Positions 43,963 through 53,278 are shown, counted from the stretch's first letter. The stretch: DNA of 64,000 nt from Pseudomonas bohemica (GCF_002934685.1 NZ_NKHL01000105.1:71643-135642); one strand, 5' to 3'. Notes: generated by a model from the sequence alone, not told the origin. Numbers and translations: made by a program.

Positions 43963-44847
43963 TCAAATCTGCCCCAACAACCAGCCCCGAAACGCCTGCA
44001 ACGACGGCAGCATTTCGTTGCGGGGCGGGTAGGTCAGGAAGTAGCTGCGCTGGCTGGCGAAAGGCAGGTCGAGGGTGATGAGTTCGGCGCTGGCCAGTTC
44101 GTCGGCCACCAGAATGCGCGGCACCAGGCCGATGCCGATCCCGGCTTTCACCGCCTGAATAAGGTGGGAGGTCAGTTCGAAGCTCGGCCCCAGCCGCATC
44201 ATTCGGTGGGGCAGGTGGTGATGGCTGAACCAGTCGCCCCAGACATTGGGGTTGTTGGCGACGTTGAGCAGCATCTGTTCGGCGATGTGTTCGGGGTTCC
44301 AGCGTTCATGCCCTTTCGCGGTCTGTGGGGAGACGATCACCACCAGTTCTTCGGCATGCAGGCGATGGCTGATGAGGCCGGGCAACCCGGCGTGCCCCAC
44401 GACGATCGCCGCATCGATGCCGCTGGTTTCGAAGTCCACGGCGTCGATCCGCGAGTTGATGTGCACCAGCATGCCGGGGTGGGTCTTGTAGAAGTCATGC
44501 AGGCGCGGCAGCAGCCACTTGGAACCGAACGTCGGGAGGGTCGCCAGACGTAAACTGCCGCCCCCGGATTGATACGCCATGGCCTGCAATGTCGCGCTGC
44601 GAATGCGCCCCAGGGCCTCGCTCATTTCTCGCTGATACAGGCGTCCGACGTCGGTCAACTGCACTTGCCGGCCTTCCCGGCGAAACAGCGTCAGGCCCAG
44701 TTGCTGCTCCAGCGCCTGGACCTGACGACTCACCGCGCTTTGGGTCAGCGACAGTTCGACGGCGGCGCGGGTGTAGCTCTCATGCCGCGCCGCGGCCTCG
44801 AAAGCCAGCAGCAAAGACATGGACGGCGTGAGATGGCGGTAATTCAT
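43963..44847 (-). CDS. LysR-family regulator, GcvA-like
   Basis: 294 residues. N-terminal winged HTH (SLLLAFEAAARHESYTRAA, TQSAVSRQVQALEQQLG) with a C-terminal substrate-binding effector domain (from ~90). The N-terminal NYRHLTPSMSLL resembles the GcvA/TrpI branch. It is divergent from the ydiJ-like gene with 159 bp between, so it probably controls it, perhaps with a hydroxy-acid effector. A TTG-N9-CAA element (44883-44897) lies in the gap. Confidence 0.85.
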   Translation of the reverse strand: MNYRHLTPSMSLLLAFEAAARHESYTRAAVELSLTQSAVSRQVQALEQQLGLTLFRREGRQVQLTDVGRLYQREMSEALGRIRSATLQAMAYQSGGGSLRLATLPTFGSKWLLPRLHDFYKTHPGMLVHINSRIDAVDFETSGIDAAIVVGHAGLPGLISHRLHAEELVVIVSPQTAKGHERWNPEHIAEQMLLNVANNPNVWGDWFSHHHLPHRMMRLGPSFELTSHLIQAVKAGIGIGLVPRILVADELASAELITLDLPFASQRSYFLTYPPRNEMLPSLQAFRGWLLGQI

Positions 44848-44882
44848 TCGGAAAAGTCATCGATAGCGGCAGGAATATCCAT

Positions 44883-44897
44883 TTGTATAGCACTCAA
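44883..44897. promoter_or_regulatory. Possible LysR-type box
   Basis: TTGTATAGCACTCAA has the T-N11-A layout with inverted TTG/CAA ends. It lies in the gap between the LysR gene and the YdiJ-type gene. Confidence 0.35.
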
Positions 44898-45006
44898 GCC
44901 TGCAGGATCATTGGCGCAAACAAACACCCGAGGCTGACCGATTAATGCTCGGGCGACAAGTATTTTGCTGTTTTCCGTGATCAGACCGACAAGAGGCCAT
45001 CCCACG

Positions 45007-48000
45007 ATGATCGCCCACCTGCCTACCGCGACGCCTGCTGCCCAGTACCCTGAATTTCTCGATGCGCTGCGCGCCAGCGGTTTCCGCGGCCAGCTCAGCG
45101 CCGACTACGCCACCCGCACGGTGCTGGCGACCGACAATTCCATCTATCAGCGCCTGCCGCAAGCGGCGGTGTTTCCACAGGACGCCGATGACGTCGCGCG
45201 CATCGCGACGCTGATGGCCGAGCCTCGCTTCCGCCAGATCAAGCTCACCCCGCGGGGCGGCGGCACCGGGACCAACGGCCAGTCGTTGACCGATGGCATC
45301 GTGGTCGATCTCTCGCGGCACATGAACCACATCCTCGAAATCAACGTTGCCGAGCGCTGGGTGCGGGTGCAGGCGGGGGTGGTCAAGGACCAGCTCAATG
45401 CCGCGCTCAAAGCTCATGGGCTGTTCTTCGCCCCGGAATTGTCGACCTCCAACCGCGCCACGGTCGGCGGCATGATCAACACCGATGCCAGCGGGCAGGG
45501 CAGCTGCACCTACGGCAAGACACGTGACCATGTGCTGGAACTGCACAGCGTGCTGCTGGGCGGCGAGCGTCTGCACAGCCAGCCACTGTCCGACGAACAA
45601 CTGGAGTCAGCCTGTGCCCAGCCCGGTCGTATCGGCGAGGTCTACCGCACCGCACGGCAGATCCAGGAAACCCAGGCCGATCTGATCGAATCGGTGTTTC
45701 CCAAACTCAATCGCTGCCTGACCGGCTACGACCTGGCGCACCTGCGAGACGAGCAGGGACGTTTCAACCTCAACAGTGTGCTGTGCGGCGCCGAGGGGTC
45801 GTTGGGCTATGTGGTCGAAGCCAAGCTCAATGTGCTGCCGATTCCAAAATATTCGGTGCTGGTGAATGTGCGTTACAGCAGTTTCATGGATGCCCTGCGC
45901 GATGCCAACGCGCTGCTGGCGCACAAGCCGCTGTCCATCGAAACCGTGGATTCCAAGGTGCTGATGCTGGCGATGAAAGACATCGTCTGGCACAGCGTCG
46001 CCGAATATTTCCCGGAAGATGCCGAGCGCCCGACCCTGGGCATCAACCTCGTGGAGTTCAGCGGCGACGAAGTGGCCGAGGTCAACGCTCGAGTCGCGGC
46101 ATTCGTCGAGCATCTGCGGGCCGACAAGACGATCGAGCGCCTCGGCCACACCCTGTCCGAAGGCGCTGAAGCGGTGACGCGCGTCTACACCATGCGCAAG
46201 CGTTCGGTGGGCCTGCTGGGCAACGTCGAGGGCGAGATTCGTCCGCAGCCATTCGTAGAAGACACGGCCGTGCCGCCGGAAAAACTGGCCGATTACATCG
46301 CGCAGTTCCGCGCCTTGCTCGACAGCCACGGCCTTGCCTACGGCATGTTCGGTCATGTCGACGCGGGCGTGCTGCACGTGCGTCCGGCGCTGGACATGAA
46401 AGACCCGGCCCAGGCCGCGCTGGTCAAGCCGATTTCCGATGCCGTCGCCGCATTGACTCAACGCTACGGCGGCCTGCTGTGGGGCGAGCATGGCAAGGGC
46501 CTGCGCTCGGAATACGTGCCGGCGTTTTTCGGCGAGCTCTACCCGGCGCTGCAGTCGCTCAAGGGCGCGTTCGATCCGCATAACCAGCTCAACCCCGGCA
46601 AGATCTGCACCCCACCGGATGCTGTCGAGGGCCTGCTCAAGGTCAACGAAGTCACCTTGCGCGGCGACCTGGACCGGCAGATCGACGAGCGCGTCTGGCA
46701 AAGCTTCGGCACCGCCGTGCACTGCAACGGCAACGGCGCCTGCTACAACTTCGACCCGAACGACGCAATGTGCCCATCATGGAAAGCCACACGCGACCGC
46801 CAGCACTCGCCCAAAGGTCGTGCATCGTTGATTCGCGAGTGGTTGCGTCTGCAAGGCGCGGCCAATATTGATGTGCTGGAAGCGGCCAAAGGCAAGGCAG
46901 CGTGGATCAAAGGCCTGCCGACGCGACTGCGCAATAATCTGGCGCGCTCCCGGGGACAGGCGGACTTTTCCCATGAGGTCTATGACGCCATGGCTGGCTG
47001 CCTGGCGTGCAAGTCGTGCGCCGGGCAGTGCCCGATCAAAGTCAACGTGCCGGAGTTTCGCTCGCGGTTTCTCGAGTTGTATCACGGTCGCTATCAGCGT
47101 CCGTTGCGCGATTACCTGATCGGCTCGCTGGAGTTCTCGATCCCGTACATGGCCTATGCGCCGGGCCTGTACAACGCGGTGATGGGCTCGAAGTGGGTCA
47201 GCGGCCTGCTCGAGCGCCACGTCGGGATGGTCGATAGCCCGCTGATTCATCGCTACAACCTTCAGAGCACACTGACCCGCTGCAACGTGGCGATCGCCAG
47301 TGTTCCGGCCCTGCGCGAACTCAGCGATGCGCAGCGTCAGCGCAGTGTGGTGCTGGTGCAGGACGCCTTTACCCGCTACTTCGAAACGCCGTTGCTGGCG
47401 TCGCTCATTCAACTGGTGCATCAACTGGGTTATCGGGTGTTCCTGGCGCCGTACAGCGCCAATGGCAAGCCGCTGCACGTTCAGGGTTTCCTCGGCGCGT
47501 TCGCCAAGGCCGCCGTGCGTAACGCCACGCAACTCAAGGCATTGGCCGATTGCGGCGTGCCGCTGATGGGCCTGGACCCGGCGATGACCCTGGTCTATCG
47601 CCAGGAATACCAGAAAGTGCCGGGGCTGGAGGGTAGCCCGAAAGTTCTGTTGCCTCAGGAATGGCTGATCGACGCGCTGCCTGAAACCACAGGCGCCAAC
47701 CAGGCCGCTACATTCCGGCTAATGGCCCACTGCACCGAAAAAACCAACGTTCCGGCAAGCACCTCGCAATGGGAGAAAGTCTTCGCCCGCATCGGCCTCA
47801 AACTGGTCACTGAAGCCACTGGTTGCTGTGGCATGTCCGGCACCTACGGCCACGAGGCGCGCAATCAGGAAGCCTCGAAGATCATCTTCGAACAGTCCTG
47901 GGCGACCAAGCTGGATAAGCCGGGCGAGGCATTGGCGACGGGGTATTCATGCCGCAGCCAGGTCAAGCGTCAGGCGGACCGGGCATTGCGCCATCCGCTG

Positions 48001-48030
48001 GAAGTGGTATTGGAGCGGTTGTTGACGTAA
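45007..48030 (+). CDS. ydiJ: YdiJ-type FAD/Fe-S dehydrogenase (2-hydroxy-acid oxidase)
   Basis: 1007 residues from ATG 45007. N-terminal FAD-binding domain (LTPRGGGTGTNGQSLTDG), FAD-oxidase C-terminal domain, a cysteine segment HCNGNGACYNFDPNDAMCPS, a ferredoxin set CLACKSCAGQCPIK, and a C-terminal CCG domain (ATGCCGMSGTYGHE). This fused GlcD/GlcF-like layout matches E. coli YdiJ, which I recall described as a D-2-hydroxyglutarate dehydrogenase. It probably oxidises a D-2-hydroxy acid and passes electrons to quinone. Controlled perhaps by the divergent LysR. Confidence 0.88.
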   Translation: MIAHLPTATPAAQYPEFLDALRASGFRGQLSADYATRTVLATDNSIYQRLPQAAVFPQDADDVARIATLMAEPRFRQIKLTPRGGGTGTNGQSLTDGIVVDLSRHMNHILEINVAERWVRVQAGVVKDQLNAALKAHGLFFAPELSTSNRATVGGMINTDASGQGSCTYGKTRDHVLELHSVLLGGERLHSQPLSDEQLESACAQPGRIGEVYRTARQIQETQADLIESVFPKLNRCLTGYDLAHLRDEQGRFNLNSVLCGAEGSLGYVVEAKLNVLPIPKYSVLVNVRYSSFMDALRDANALLAHKPLSIETVDSKVLMLAMKDIVWHSVAEYFPEDAERPTLGINLVEFSGDEVAEVNARVAAFVEHLRADKTIERLGHTLSEGAEAVTRVYTMRKRSVGLLGNVEGEIRPQPFVEDTAVPPEKLADYIAQFRALLDSHGLAYGMFGHVDAGVLHVRPALDMKDPAQAALVKPISDAVAALTQRYGGLLWGEHGKGLRSEYVPAFFGELYPALQSLKGAFDPHNQLNPGKICTPPDAVEGLLKVNEVTLRGDLDRQIDERVWQSFGTAVHCNGNGACYNFDPNDAMCPSWKATRDRQHSPKGRASLIREWLRLQGAANIDVLEAAKGKAAWIKGLPTRLRNNLARSRGQADFSHEVYDAMAGCLACKSCAGQCPIKVNVPEFRSRFLELYHGRYQRPLRDYLIGSLEFSIPYMAYAPGLYNAVMGSKWVSGLLERHVGMVDSPLIHRYNLQSTLTRCNVAIASVPALRELSDAQRQRSVVLVQDAFTRYFETPLLASLIQLVHQLGYRVFLAPYSANGKPLHVQGFLGAFAKAAVRNATQLKALADCGVPLMGLDPAMTLVYRQEYQKVPGLEGSPKVLLPQEWLIDALPETTGANQAATFRLMAHCTEKTNVPASTSQWEKVFARIGLKLVTEATGCCGMSGTYGHEARNQEASKIIFEQSWATKLDKPGEALATGYSCRSQVKRQADRALRHPLEVVLERLLT

Positions 48031-48040
48031 TGAAGGCTGG

Positions 48041-48130
48041 TGCGTCAGCGAAAGCGGTGGGTCAATTGCTTAATACGCCTGCAGACCCACCGCGTTCGCT
48101 GCCGTCATAACCTCCGACGTCTCCTACAGG
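48041..48130. repeat. REP pair of the RAYT-associated class, left flank
   Basis: A partial unit at 48041-48062 (CAGCGAAAGCGGTGGGTC) faces a full inverted unit at 48083-48130 (ending GACGTCTCCTACAGG). It lies between the ydiJ-like gene and the RAYT gene. Confidence 0.75.
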
Positions 48131-48224
48131 GTGGACTGCATGGCGGAATATGAAGGGAGCGCGGCGCTGTGGACGCCGGTTGGTTGCCGCAAACCGGCAC
48201 AATGCGAAGAGGTTATGTCCTTCA

Positions 48225-48683
48225 TCAAAGCCAGACCGCGTCCCACAGCGGATAATCGTGCACCCGCTTTACCAGTCCTGCGCGTATCGGATTGGCGATT
48301 ATGTAGCGGGCGGTGGACTGTATGTCTTCTTCATGGCGGACAGCGCGGTCATGGAAGCTTCTTTGCCAAAACTGGCCAGACCTGTCCAGATACGCATTCA
48401 CCTCTCGCGCGGCTCGGGACTTGACCCTGTGCACGATTGCCGACAGCTCGCTCTGTTTGAGTTGGACCAGCCAGTGAAAGTGATCTGGCATCACCACCCA
48501 AGCCAGTGACTCTGCCAAGTCATCCTGTTGTACTTTGCGAAACTGATGCACCAGCAGCCGGCCCGCCCGCCAGTCGCTGAAAAACGGCTGGCGGTTATAA
48601 GTGACGGCCGTGATCATGTAAATCTGACCTGTTTGAGAGTAACGGCCGAGGCGCAGTCGCCTGGAACTGGCAGGTACGGACAT
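48225..48683 (-). CDS. REP-associated tyrosine transposase (RAYT)
   Basis: 152 residues from ATG 48683; an alternative start lies 11 codons upstream. It is a Y1/HUH-type IS200-like nuclease with HFH (68-70) in VMPDHFHWLVQL and Tyr127 in ARYIIANPIRAG. RAYTs are single-copy, domesticated transposases that cut and spread REP units. REPs of one distinctive class lie on both sides. No IS200-type ends of its own are visible. Confidence 0.9.
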   Translation of the reverse strand: MSVPASSRRLRLGRYSQTGQIYMITAVTYNRQPFFSDWRAGRLLVHQFRKVQQDDLAESLAWVVMPDHFHWLVQLKQSELSAIVHRVKSRAAREVNAYLDRSGQFWQRSFHDRAVRHEEDIQSTARYIIANPIRAGLVKRVHDYPLWDAVWL

Positions 48684-48829
48684 TCCATGTCTTCCTGGTT
48701 TTATGCGGGGCGCCAAGGCTACTGTGTTGAGCGAGAAAGCGTGTCCGTTGTCTGCTTCAGAATGTGAACATATGGCTCGCTGGCTTCCACCAAGTCAGGT
48801 TCGCCGCCGCTGTTCGGGCTGGCACAATC

Positions 48830-48876
48830 CCTGTAGGAGACGTCGGAGGTTACGACGGCAGCGAAGGCGGTGGATC
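48830..48876 (+). repeat. REP unit of the RAYT-associated class, right flank
   Basis: Full unit beginning CTGTAGGAGACGTCGGAG. It has the hairpin CGTCG-GAGGTTA-CGACG (48841-48857) and is inverted with respect to the left copy at 48083-48130. Confidence 0.8.
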
Positions 48877-49097
48877 AGTTATGGATGTGCTGTCTGGCAC
48901 TACGCTTTCGCGGCAGTCGCACGGCTCCGGCAGCTCCCACAGGTTCTGCGCCGGGCTTGAGCATCTGCATCTGCTGTCGATCTTGCTCTTCAAACGCGAA
49001 GTTCAGACGCCGCCGAACGCGACGATCAAAGGCCGGCCCGGCCGGGCTGCTACTGGGGATCGTGTGTATGCGCATAATTCCGATACGCCGCGTAACT

Positions 49098-49139
49098 TGT
49101 GGAAGACGTCGGAGGTTACGACGGCAGCGAAGGCGGTGT
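49098..49139 (+). repeat. Second direct copy of the RAYT-class REP
   Basis: 35 bp (49104-49138) are identical to 48838-48872, same orientation. Its GTAGGAG head is degenerate (GTGGAAG). Confidence 0.8.
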
Positions 49140-49206
49140 ATGCGGCCGACGAATATTTCACTTTCTCCGACGTCGTGAGACGCACTTGCAGCGTCTGAGC
49201 GAACAA

Positions 49207-49440
49207 TCAATGCACCATGCGTCTGGACTCCGCCACTCCTTCCTTGAGGATGTCGTTGAGTTCACGCCAGGGGTACCGCGCGCCAGCACCGGATATCGCA
49301 CAGGCTTCGGTATGCCTGAACGGCTCGTCCGTCGCAGGGCATTGGCTGGCGCCGCACGACCGGCAAACCAGCTTGTGCCCGTGGACGATCCAGTCTTTGT
49401 TCCAGCAATCCATGGTGAAAGGGGGACGTCTGTTCGGCAT
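49207..49440 (-). CDS. Small Cys/His-rich protein, possibly zinc-binding
   Basis: 77 residues. GGGAGGT lies seven bases before ATG 49440, a near-perfect RBS. It contains HKLVCRSCGASQCP and then HTEAC, so a C-x2-C ... H-x3-C arrangement could bind zinc. Acidic/aromatic ends (FTMDCWNKDW, YPWRELNDIL) suggest a real fold. I believe similar short proteins occur in other pseudomonads, but know no function. It sits in a REP-dense accessory stretch. Confidence 0.6.
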   Translation of the reverse strand: MPNRRPPFTMDCWNKDWIVHGHKLVCRSCGASQCPATDEPFRHTEACAISGAGARYPWRELNDILKEGVAESRRMVH

Positions 49441-49671
49441 ACATACACCTCCCGGCGTTGAGGACGCAGTGGTCGGTTCGATTGAGGTGACGGGGATTGT
49501 CGGAGGCGAGCGGACGGCTGGACGTCATCCCCGAGGACTTCACAGGGCAGTGTAGGCGGGTTTATCGAAAGCGTGAGACGGTTTGTCGGGAGGCGGCAGA
49601 TGGCTTGATTCGCGCCGGTCCAGGCCTCGGTTTCTCGATCCGGAACCGGCGACAACACTAGAGCGCTCGAT

Positions 49672-50166
49672 TCAGTCTACCAATGCGCCCAATGCCGCCA
49701 GTGCAATTTCATCGTCGTGGGCGGGGGTGTCGGCGCTGACGCCGATGCCGCCGATCACCTGTCCGTTGCGCGTGACCGGCTGACCGCCTTTCATCATCAC
49801 CAGGCCTGCGGTGACTGCTGCGAACCGCCCGCCATTGACTGCTTTCTCCAGATCGTCCGAAGGACGCTTGAACAACGCCGCCGTGCGCGCCTTGCCTTGC
49901 GCCAGATCGGAACCTGCCACCACCGGCGCGCCATCCATTCGCGCCGACGCCAGGTTCCAGCCGCCGTCATCAACGACCGAAATAGCGCAGGGCCAGTGAT
50001 GCGCGTCGGCATAGGCGCGAGCGGTCTGTACCAGCTTGATCGCCGAGTCGAGGCCCAGTACCGGCTTCTGTTCAGTGGGTGGGGTGGTTTCAGCTTGTGC
50101 ACCAGCACCCCATGCAAACGTCATGAGGCTGAAGGTAATGAGCAAGCGATTGGATCTTGACTGCAT
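49672..50166 (-). CDS. GlcG/HbpS-family protein, secreted
   Basis: 164 residues from ATG 50166. A signal peptide (QSRSNRLLITFSLMTF..., probable cleavage after GAQA) precedes a GlcG/HbpS domain. Typical segments are ISVVDDGGWNLASARMDGA, KARTAALFKRPS and GGQPVTRNGQVIGGIGVSG-like VIGGIGVSADTP. HbpS of Streptomyces binds haem, but many family members are of unknown role. Probably periplasmic. Confidence 0.85.
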   Translation of the reverse strand: MQSRSNRLLITFSLMTFAWGAGAQAETTPPTEQKPVLGLDSAIKLVQTARAYADAHHWPCAISVVDDGGWNLASARMDGAPVVAGSDLAQGKARTAALFKRPSDDLEKAVNGGRFAAVTAGLVMMKGGQPVTRNGQVIGGIGVSADTPAHDDEIALAALGALVD

Positions 50167-50292
50167 TGTGTCGGTCACTCTTGAGGAAAAACCCAAGATA
50201 AACCGGAAGCAGATGACGAGTATTAGACGAAAACGGCGAAATCGTTACCTTCGGGTAATGATATTCCTTCGGCTGTTTTACCTCGGATCATC

Positions 50293-51162
50293 TTAACCCT
50301 GGCTGCGTAAACGAGCCTCTCGCTCGACGCATGCCACCAGAAAATCCATAACCGCCTTCACGGAAGGCGAGCGACGCAGGTCGGGATACACCGTCAGCCA
50401 CAGGTCGCGCGCAGGAGCTTCGCTGTCAACGAGCAGGCGCTGGAGCGCAGGGTCGTTATCGCCAACCGTGGTCGGCAGCACCACCGCGCCGACGCCAGAC
50501 CTAGCGGCCATTTGCTGAGACATCAGGTCGCCGGCAGCGAACACCACCGGACGATGGCGGCGGATCTGGTGAAGCCAGGCCTGCTGGGGCAGATGATCGC
50601 GACTGTCGTCGTAGGCGATGAAGGTCCACTGCTCGGCTGGGCGCCTGGAGAACTCGACGCTGCCGTACAAGGCGAAGCGGACGACGCCGATTTTTCGGCG
50701 CACCAGCGCGTCTTCTTCCGGGCGAACCGTGCGCAGGGCGATGTCCGCTTCACCTTTGTCCAAAGCGGCCATGGACAGCGACGGCAGCAGGACAACGTTC
50801 AGCCCGGGATGCTGCTGGCGCAATCCGGCGATGTGCGGGGCAAGGGTGTGGATCGCCAACGAGGGCGGGGCGCTGACCCGGACGGTTCCCGCCACGTCAA
50901 TCGACGCTACTCGCGATAGCTGCCGTACCTCACCGGCGATCCTCGGCAGGGGGCAGAGGATGCGGTTCAACGCACGTCCGGCTTCCGTCAATGGGCGGCT
51001 TCTGGGCAGCCGATCCACCAATCGAAGGCCCAAGGCTTTTTCCAGCGCGTCGAGGCGACGACCCACGGTGGCGTGCTCGACGCGCAGTTCTCTGGCGGCG
51101 GCTGAGAGCGATTGCGTCCGCGCCAGGACAGTGAAGAAATAAAGATCCTGCCAGTCGAGCAT
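50293..51162 (-). CDS. LysR-family regulator
   Basis: 289 residues. HTH at the N terminus (DWQDLYFFTVLARTQSLSAAARELRVEHATVGRRLDALE), close to the AphB/YafC-like branch, with the effector domain from about residue 90. It is divergent from a quinone oxidoreductase gene (138 bp apart), so it probably regulates it. No effector can be named. Confidence 0.85.
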   Translation of the reverse strand: MLDWQDLYFFTVLARTQSLSAAARELRVEHATVGRRLDALEKALGLRLVDRLPRSRPLTEAGRALNRILCPLPRIAGEVRQLSRVASIDVAGTVRVSAPPSLAIHTLAPHIAGLRQQHPGLNVVLLPSLSMAALDKGEADIALRTVRPEEDALVRRKIGVVRFALYGSVEFSRRPAEQWTFIAYDDSRDHLPQQAWLHQIRRHRPVVFAAGDLMSQQMAARSGVGAVVLPTTVGDNDPALQRLLVDSEAPARDLWLTVYPDLRRSPSVKAVMDFLVACVEREARLRSQG

Positions 51163-51300
51163 CGGTCAATTTCCGATCGGAGGGTGTGAGGGATTTGGGA
51201 ATTATCGATCTGAGCGCACCGTTCTATCATGGATTCCGTCATTGAGGGACGTGCGCTGCGCACGGCCCTCTGAACATTCTGCGCAAGGAGTCTTCACCTG

Positions 51301-52302
51301 ATGAAAGGCATCATGATCGAAAACTATGGCGGGCCTGAGGTCGTGCAGCTACGCACGGACTTGCCCAAACCTTCGGCGACGCCGGGGCAGGTGGTGGTCA
51401 AGGTCGCCTGTGCAGGGATCAATTTCATGGATGTGCACACGCGTCAGGGGAAGTACGCGGCCTCGGTCACTTACCCGGTTCGTGCGCCGTGCACGCTGGG
51501 TATGGAAGGTTCGGGGGTGATCGTTGAAGTGGGCGAAGGCGTGCATCATCTTGCGGTCGGTGATCGCGTGGCCTGGTGCATCTCGTGGGGCAGTTATGCT
51601 GAATACGCTGCTGTTCCCGCGCAACGAATCGCGAAGATTCCCGACGGTATCGCTTTCGATCTGGCCGCCGCGGCCATCTTCCAGGGCGCTACGGCGCACT
51701 ATCTGGTGGAGGACATCGCGCACTTGAGTCCGGGCAGCAGTTGTCTGGTTCACGCGGCGTCCGGCAGCATCGGGCAGTTGCTGGTGCAGATGGCCAGGGC
51801 GCGAGGGGCGAAGGTGTTCGCCACGGCCAGCACCGAGCAAAAATGTGCGATCGCCGTCGCCCGGGGCGCCGATCACGCCATGCTCTATGACGAAGGTCAT
51901 TTCGCTGACCGAATCCGCGAAGCGACCCTCGGCAGGGGCGTGGATGTGGTGTTCGATTCGTTGGGTAAAAGTACCTTGCGTGACAGCTTTCGGGCCTGCC
52001 GTACCCGTGGCCTGATCGTCAACTACGGCAACGTTTCCGGCTCGGTGACCGACCTGGACCCGATAGAGCTGGGCGAGGCCGGCTCGCTGTTTTTGACCCG
52101 CCCGCGGTTGGCCGATCACATGGGTGACGGCCAAACCGTCCAGCGCCGCGCCGATGCGGTATTCGGGGCGATTCTCGAAGGCTCGCTGAACATCGAGATC
52201 GAAGGGCGCTACCGGATGGAAGAGGTGCAGGCGATTCATGCGCGCATTGAGGCTCGTGAGCAGATCGGCAAGTCAGTGATGTGCATCGACGGGGCTCATT
52301 GA
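51301..52302 (+). CDS. NADPH:quinone reductase, zinc-free MDR family
   Basis: 333 residues. Medium-chain reductase of the QOR type: N-terminal GroES-like domain (MKGIMIENYGGPEVVQL), then FQGATAHYLVEDIAHLSPGSSCLVHAASGSIGQLLVQMARARG, which carries the NAD(P)-binding signature (A-S-G-S-I-G). Zinc-ligand cysteines are missing, as in QORs. AAGGAGT precedes ATG 51301. It overlaps the convergent LysR gene end by 7 bp. Confidence 0.9.
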   Translation: MKGIMIENYGGPEVVQLRTDLPKPSATPGQVVVKVACAGINFMDVHTRQGKYAASVTYPVRAPCTLGMEGSGVIVEVGEGVHHLAVGDRVAWCISWGSYAEYAAVPAQRIAKIPDGIAFDLAAAAIFQGATAHYLVEDIAHLSPGSSCLVHAASGSIGQLLVQMARARGAKVFATASTEQKCAIAVARGADHAMLYDEGHFADRIREATLGRGVDVVFDSLGKSTLRDSFRACRTRGLIVNYGNVSGSVTDLDPIELGEAGSLFLTRPRLADHMGDGQTVQRRADAVFGAILEGSLNIEIEGRYRMEEVQAIHARIEAREQIGKSVMCIDGAH

Positions 52303-53228
52303 GCGTGGTTTGAAACCTCGTCCCTTCCGTAACCCTGATCGTCGAACGAGTCCTGATAAAACGCCTTTAGCGTTTCAATGAACTCCTCGGCGATTCGGGT
52401 GCGTTTCTCCGCGGGCGGCCAGATGACATAAGTGGGGAACAGAATGTCCGGCTTGAACGGGCGGATCACAATCTCGCGGTGCTGATAATCCCGCGCGACC
52501 AGGGGATGGGCCAGGGTGACGCCCATGCCCAGCGCCACCATCTCGCAGTTGATCGCGCTGTATTGCGCCTCCACGGCCATGACCCGCTCGACGCCTGCCG
52601 TTTCGAACACCCCATCGACCAGAGATCGCGTGCCGTCGCCGTGGCACAGCGAGACAAAGGTTTCGCCTTCCAGGTCGGTGCAGTCGATATGCGCGCGGTC
52701 CGCCAATCGGTGTGAGGCAGGCAAGACGCAGACGGCTGCCACCGTCGCCAGCAACTCGATCTGCTGGCTGCTGACGTCGCCCGGGTGAACCACGATGCCC
52801 AGGTCGCAGAACTGCGACTTGACCCATTGCTCGACCGTGGGCGAGGAGTTCACGTGCAGCGACACGGTCAGTTCGGGCCGCGAATCGGTGAAGGTTTTCA
52901 GCACCCTCGGAATCACGCTCAGGCCGGTCGACGGCACGGCGGCCACCCTTAACCGCCCAGTGCCCAGGTTGCGGATGTTCTTGGCCGAGAGTCTCAGGCT
53001 GTCCATGCCGACATAGGCCCGCTCGACCTCCTGAAAGAACGCTTGGCCTTCTTGCGTCGGGATCAGCCGCACGCCTGCACGCTTGAACAAGGTCAGCCCC
53101 GTGCTCAATTCCAGCTGGGAAATCAGCCGGCTGACGTTGGGCTGAGAGGTGTACAGCACCTCGGCGGCCGCCGTCATCGATCCCAGACGCATGACGCTGC
53201 GAAACGCTTCGATCTGCCGCAAATTCAT
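52296..53228 (-). CDS. LysR-family regulator of the amine-utilisation cluster
   Basis: 310 residues from ATG 53228. HTH: RQIEAFRSVMRLGSMTAAAEVLYTSQPNVSRLISQLE, resembling OccR/NocR regulators of opine catabolism. Effector domain from ~90. It is divergent from the nine-gene ABC/oxidase operon, with 221 bp between that hold inverted repeats. The logical effector would be the transported substrate. Confidence 0.85.
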   Translation of the reverse strand: MNLRQIEAFRSVMRLGSMTAAAEVLYTSQPNVSRLISQLELSTGLTLFKRAGVRLIPTQEGQAFFQEVERAYVGMDSLRLSAKNIRNLGTGRLRVAAVPSTGLSVIPRVLKTFTDSRPELTVSLHVNSSPTVEQWVKSQFCDLGIVVHPGDVSSQQIELLATVAAVCVLPASHRLADRAHIDCTDLEGETFVSLCHGDGTRSLVDGVFETAGVERVMAVEAQYSAINCEMVALGMGVTLAHPLVARDYQHREIVIRPFKPDILFPTYVIWPPAEKRTRIAEEFIETLKAFYQDSFDDQGYGRDEVSNHAQ

Positions 53229-53241
53229 GCTGACCTCCATA

Positions 53242-53278
53242 TCAAATATGAATAACTAACCCGGATATCCGTATTTGA
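53242..53278. promoter_or_regulatory. Candidate LysR operator
   Basis: TCAAATA (53242-53248) and TATTTGA (53272-53278) form inverted arms; the perfect 10-bp palindrome CGGATATCCG (53262-53271) lies between, next to the right arm. It is 13 bp upstream of the LysR start. Confidence 0.55.

Larger units (their letters stand above)
48684..49206. other. Region right of the RAYT gene
   Basis: 523 bp that hold two REP units and nothing else I can support. A short GC-rich open frame crosses it but does not look like a protein. Confidence 0.5.

Noticed and set aside
49158..49658. 166-codon frame overlapping the Cys/His gene
   Set aside because: Arg/Ser/Pro-rich, no family look and no RBS. The 77-codon frame with GGGAGGT is the better reading.
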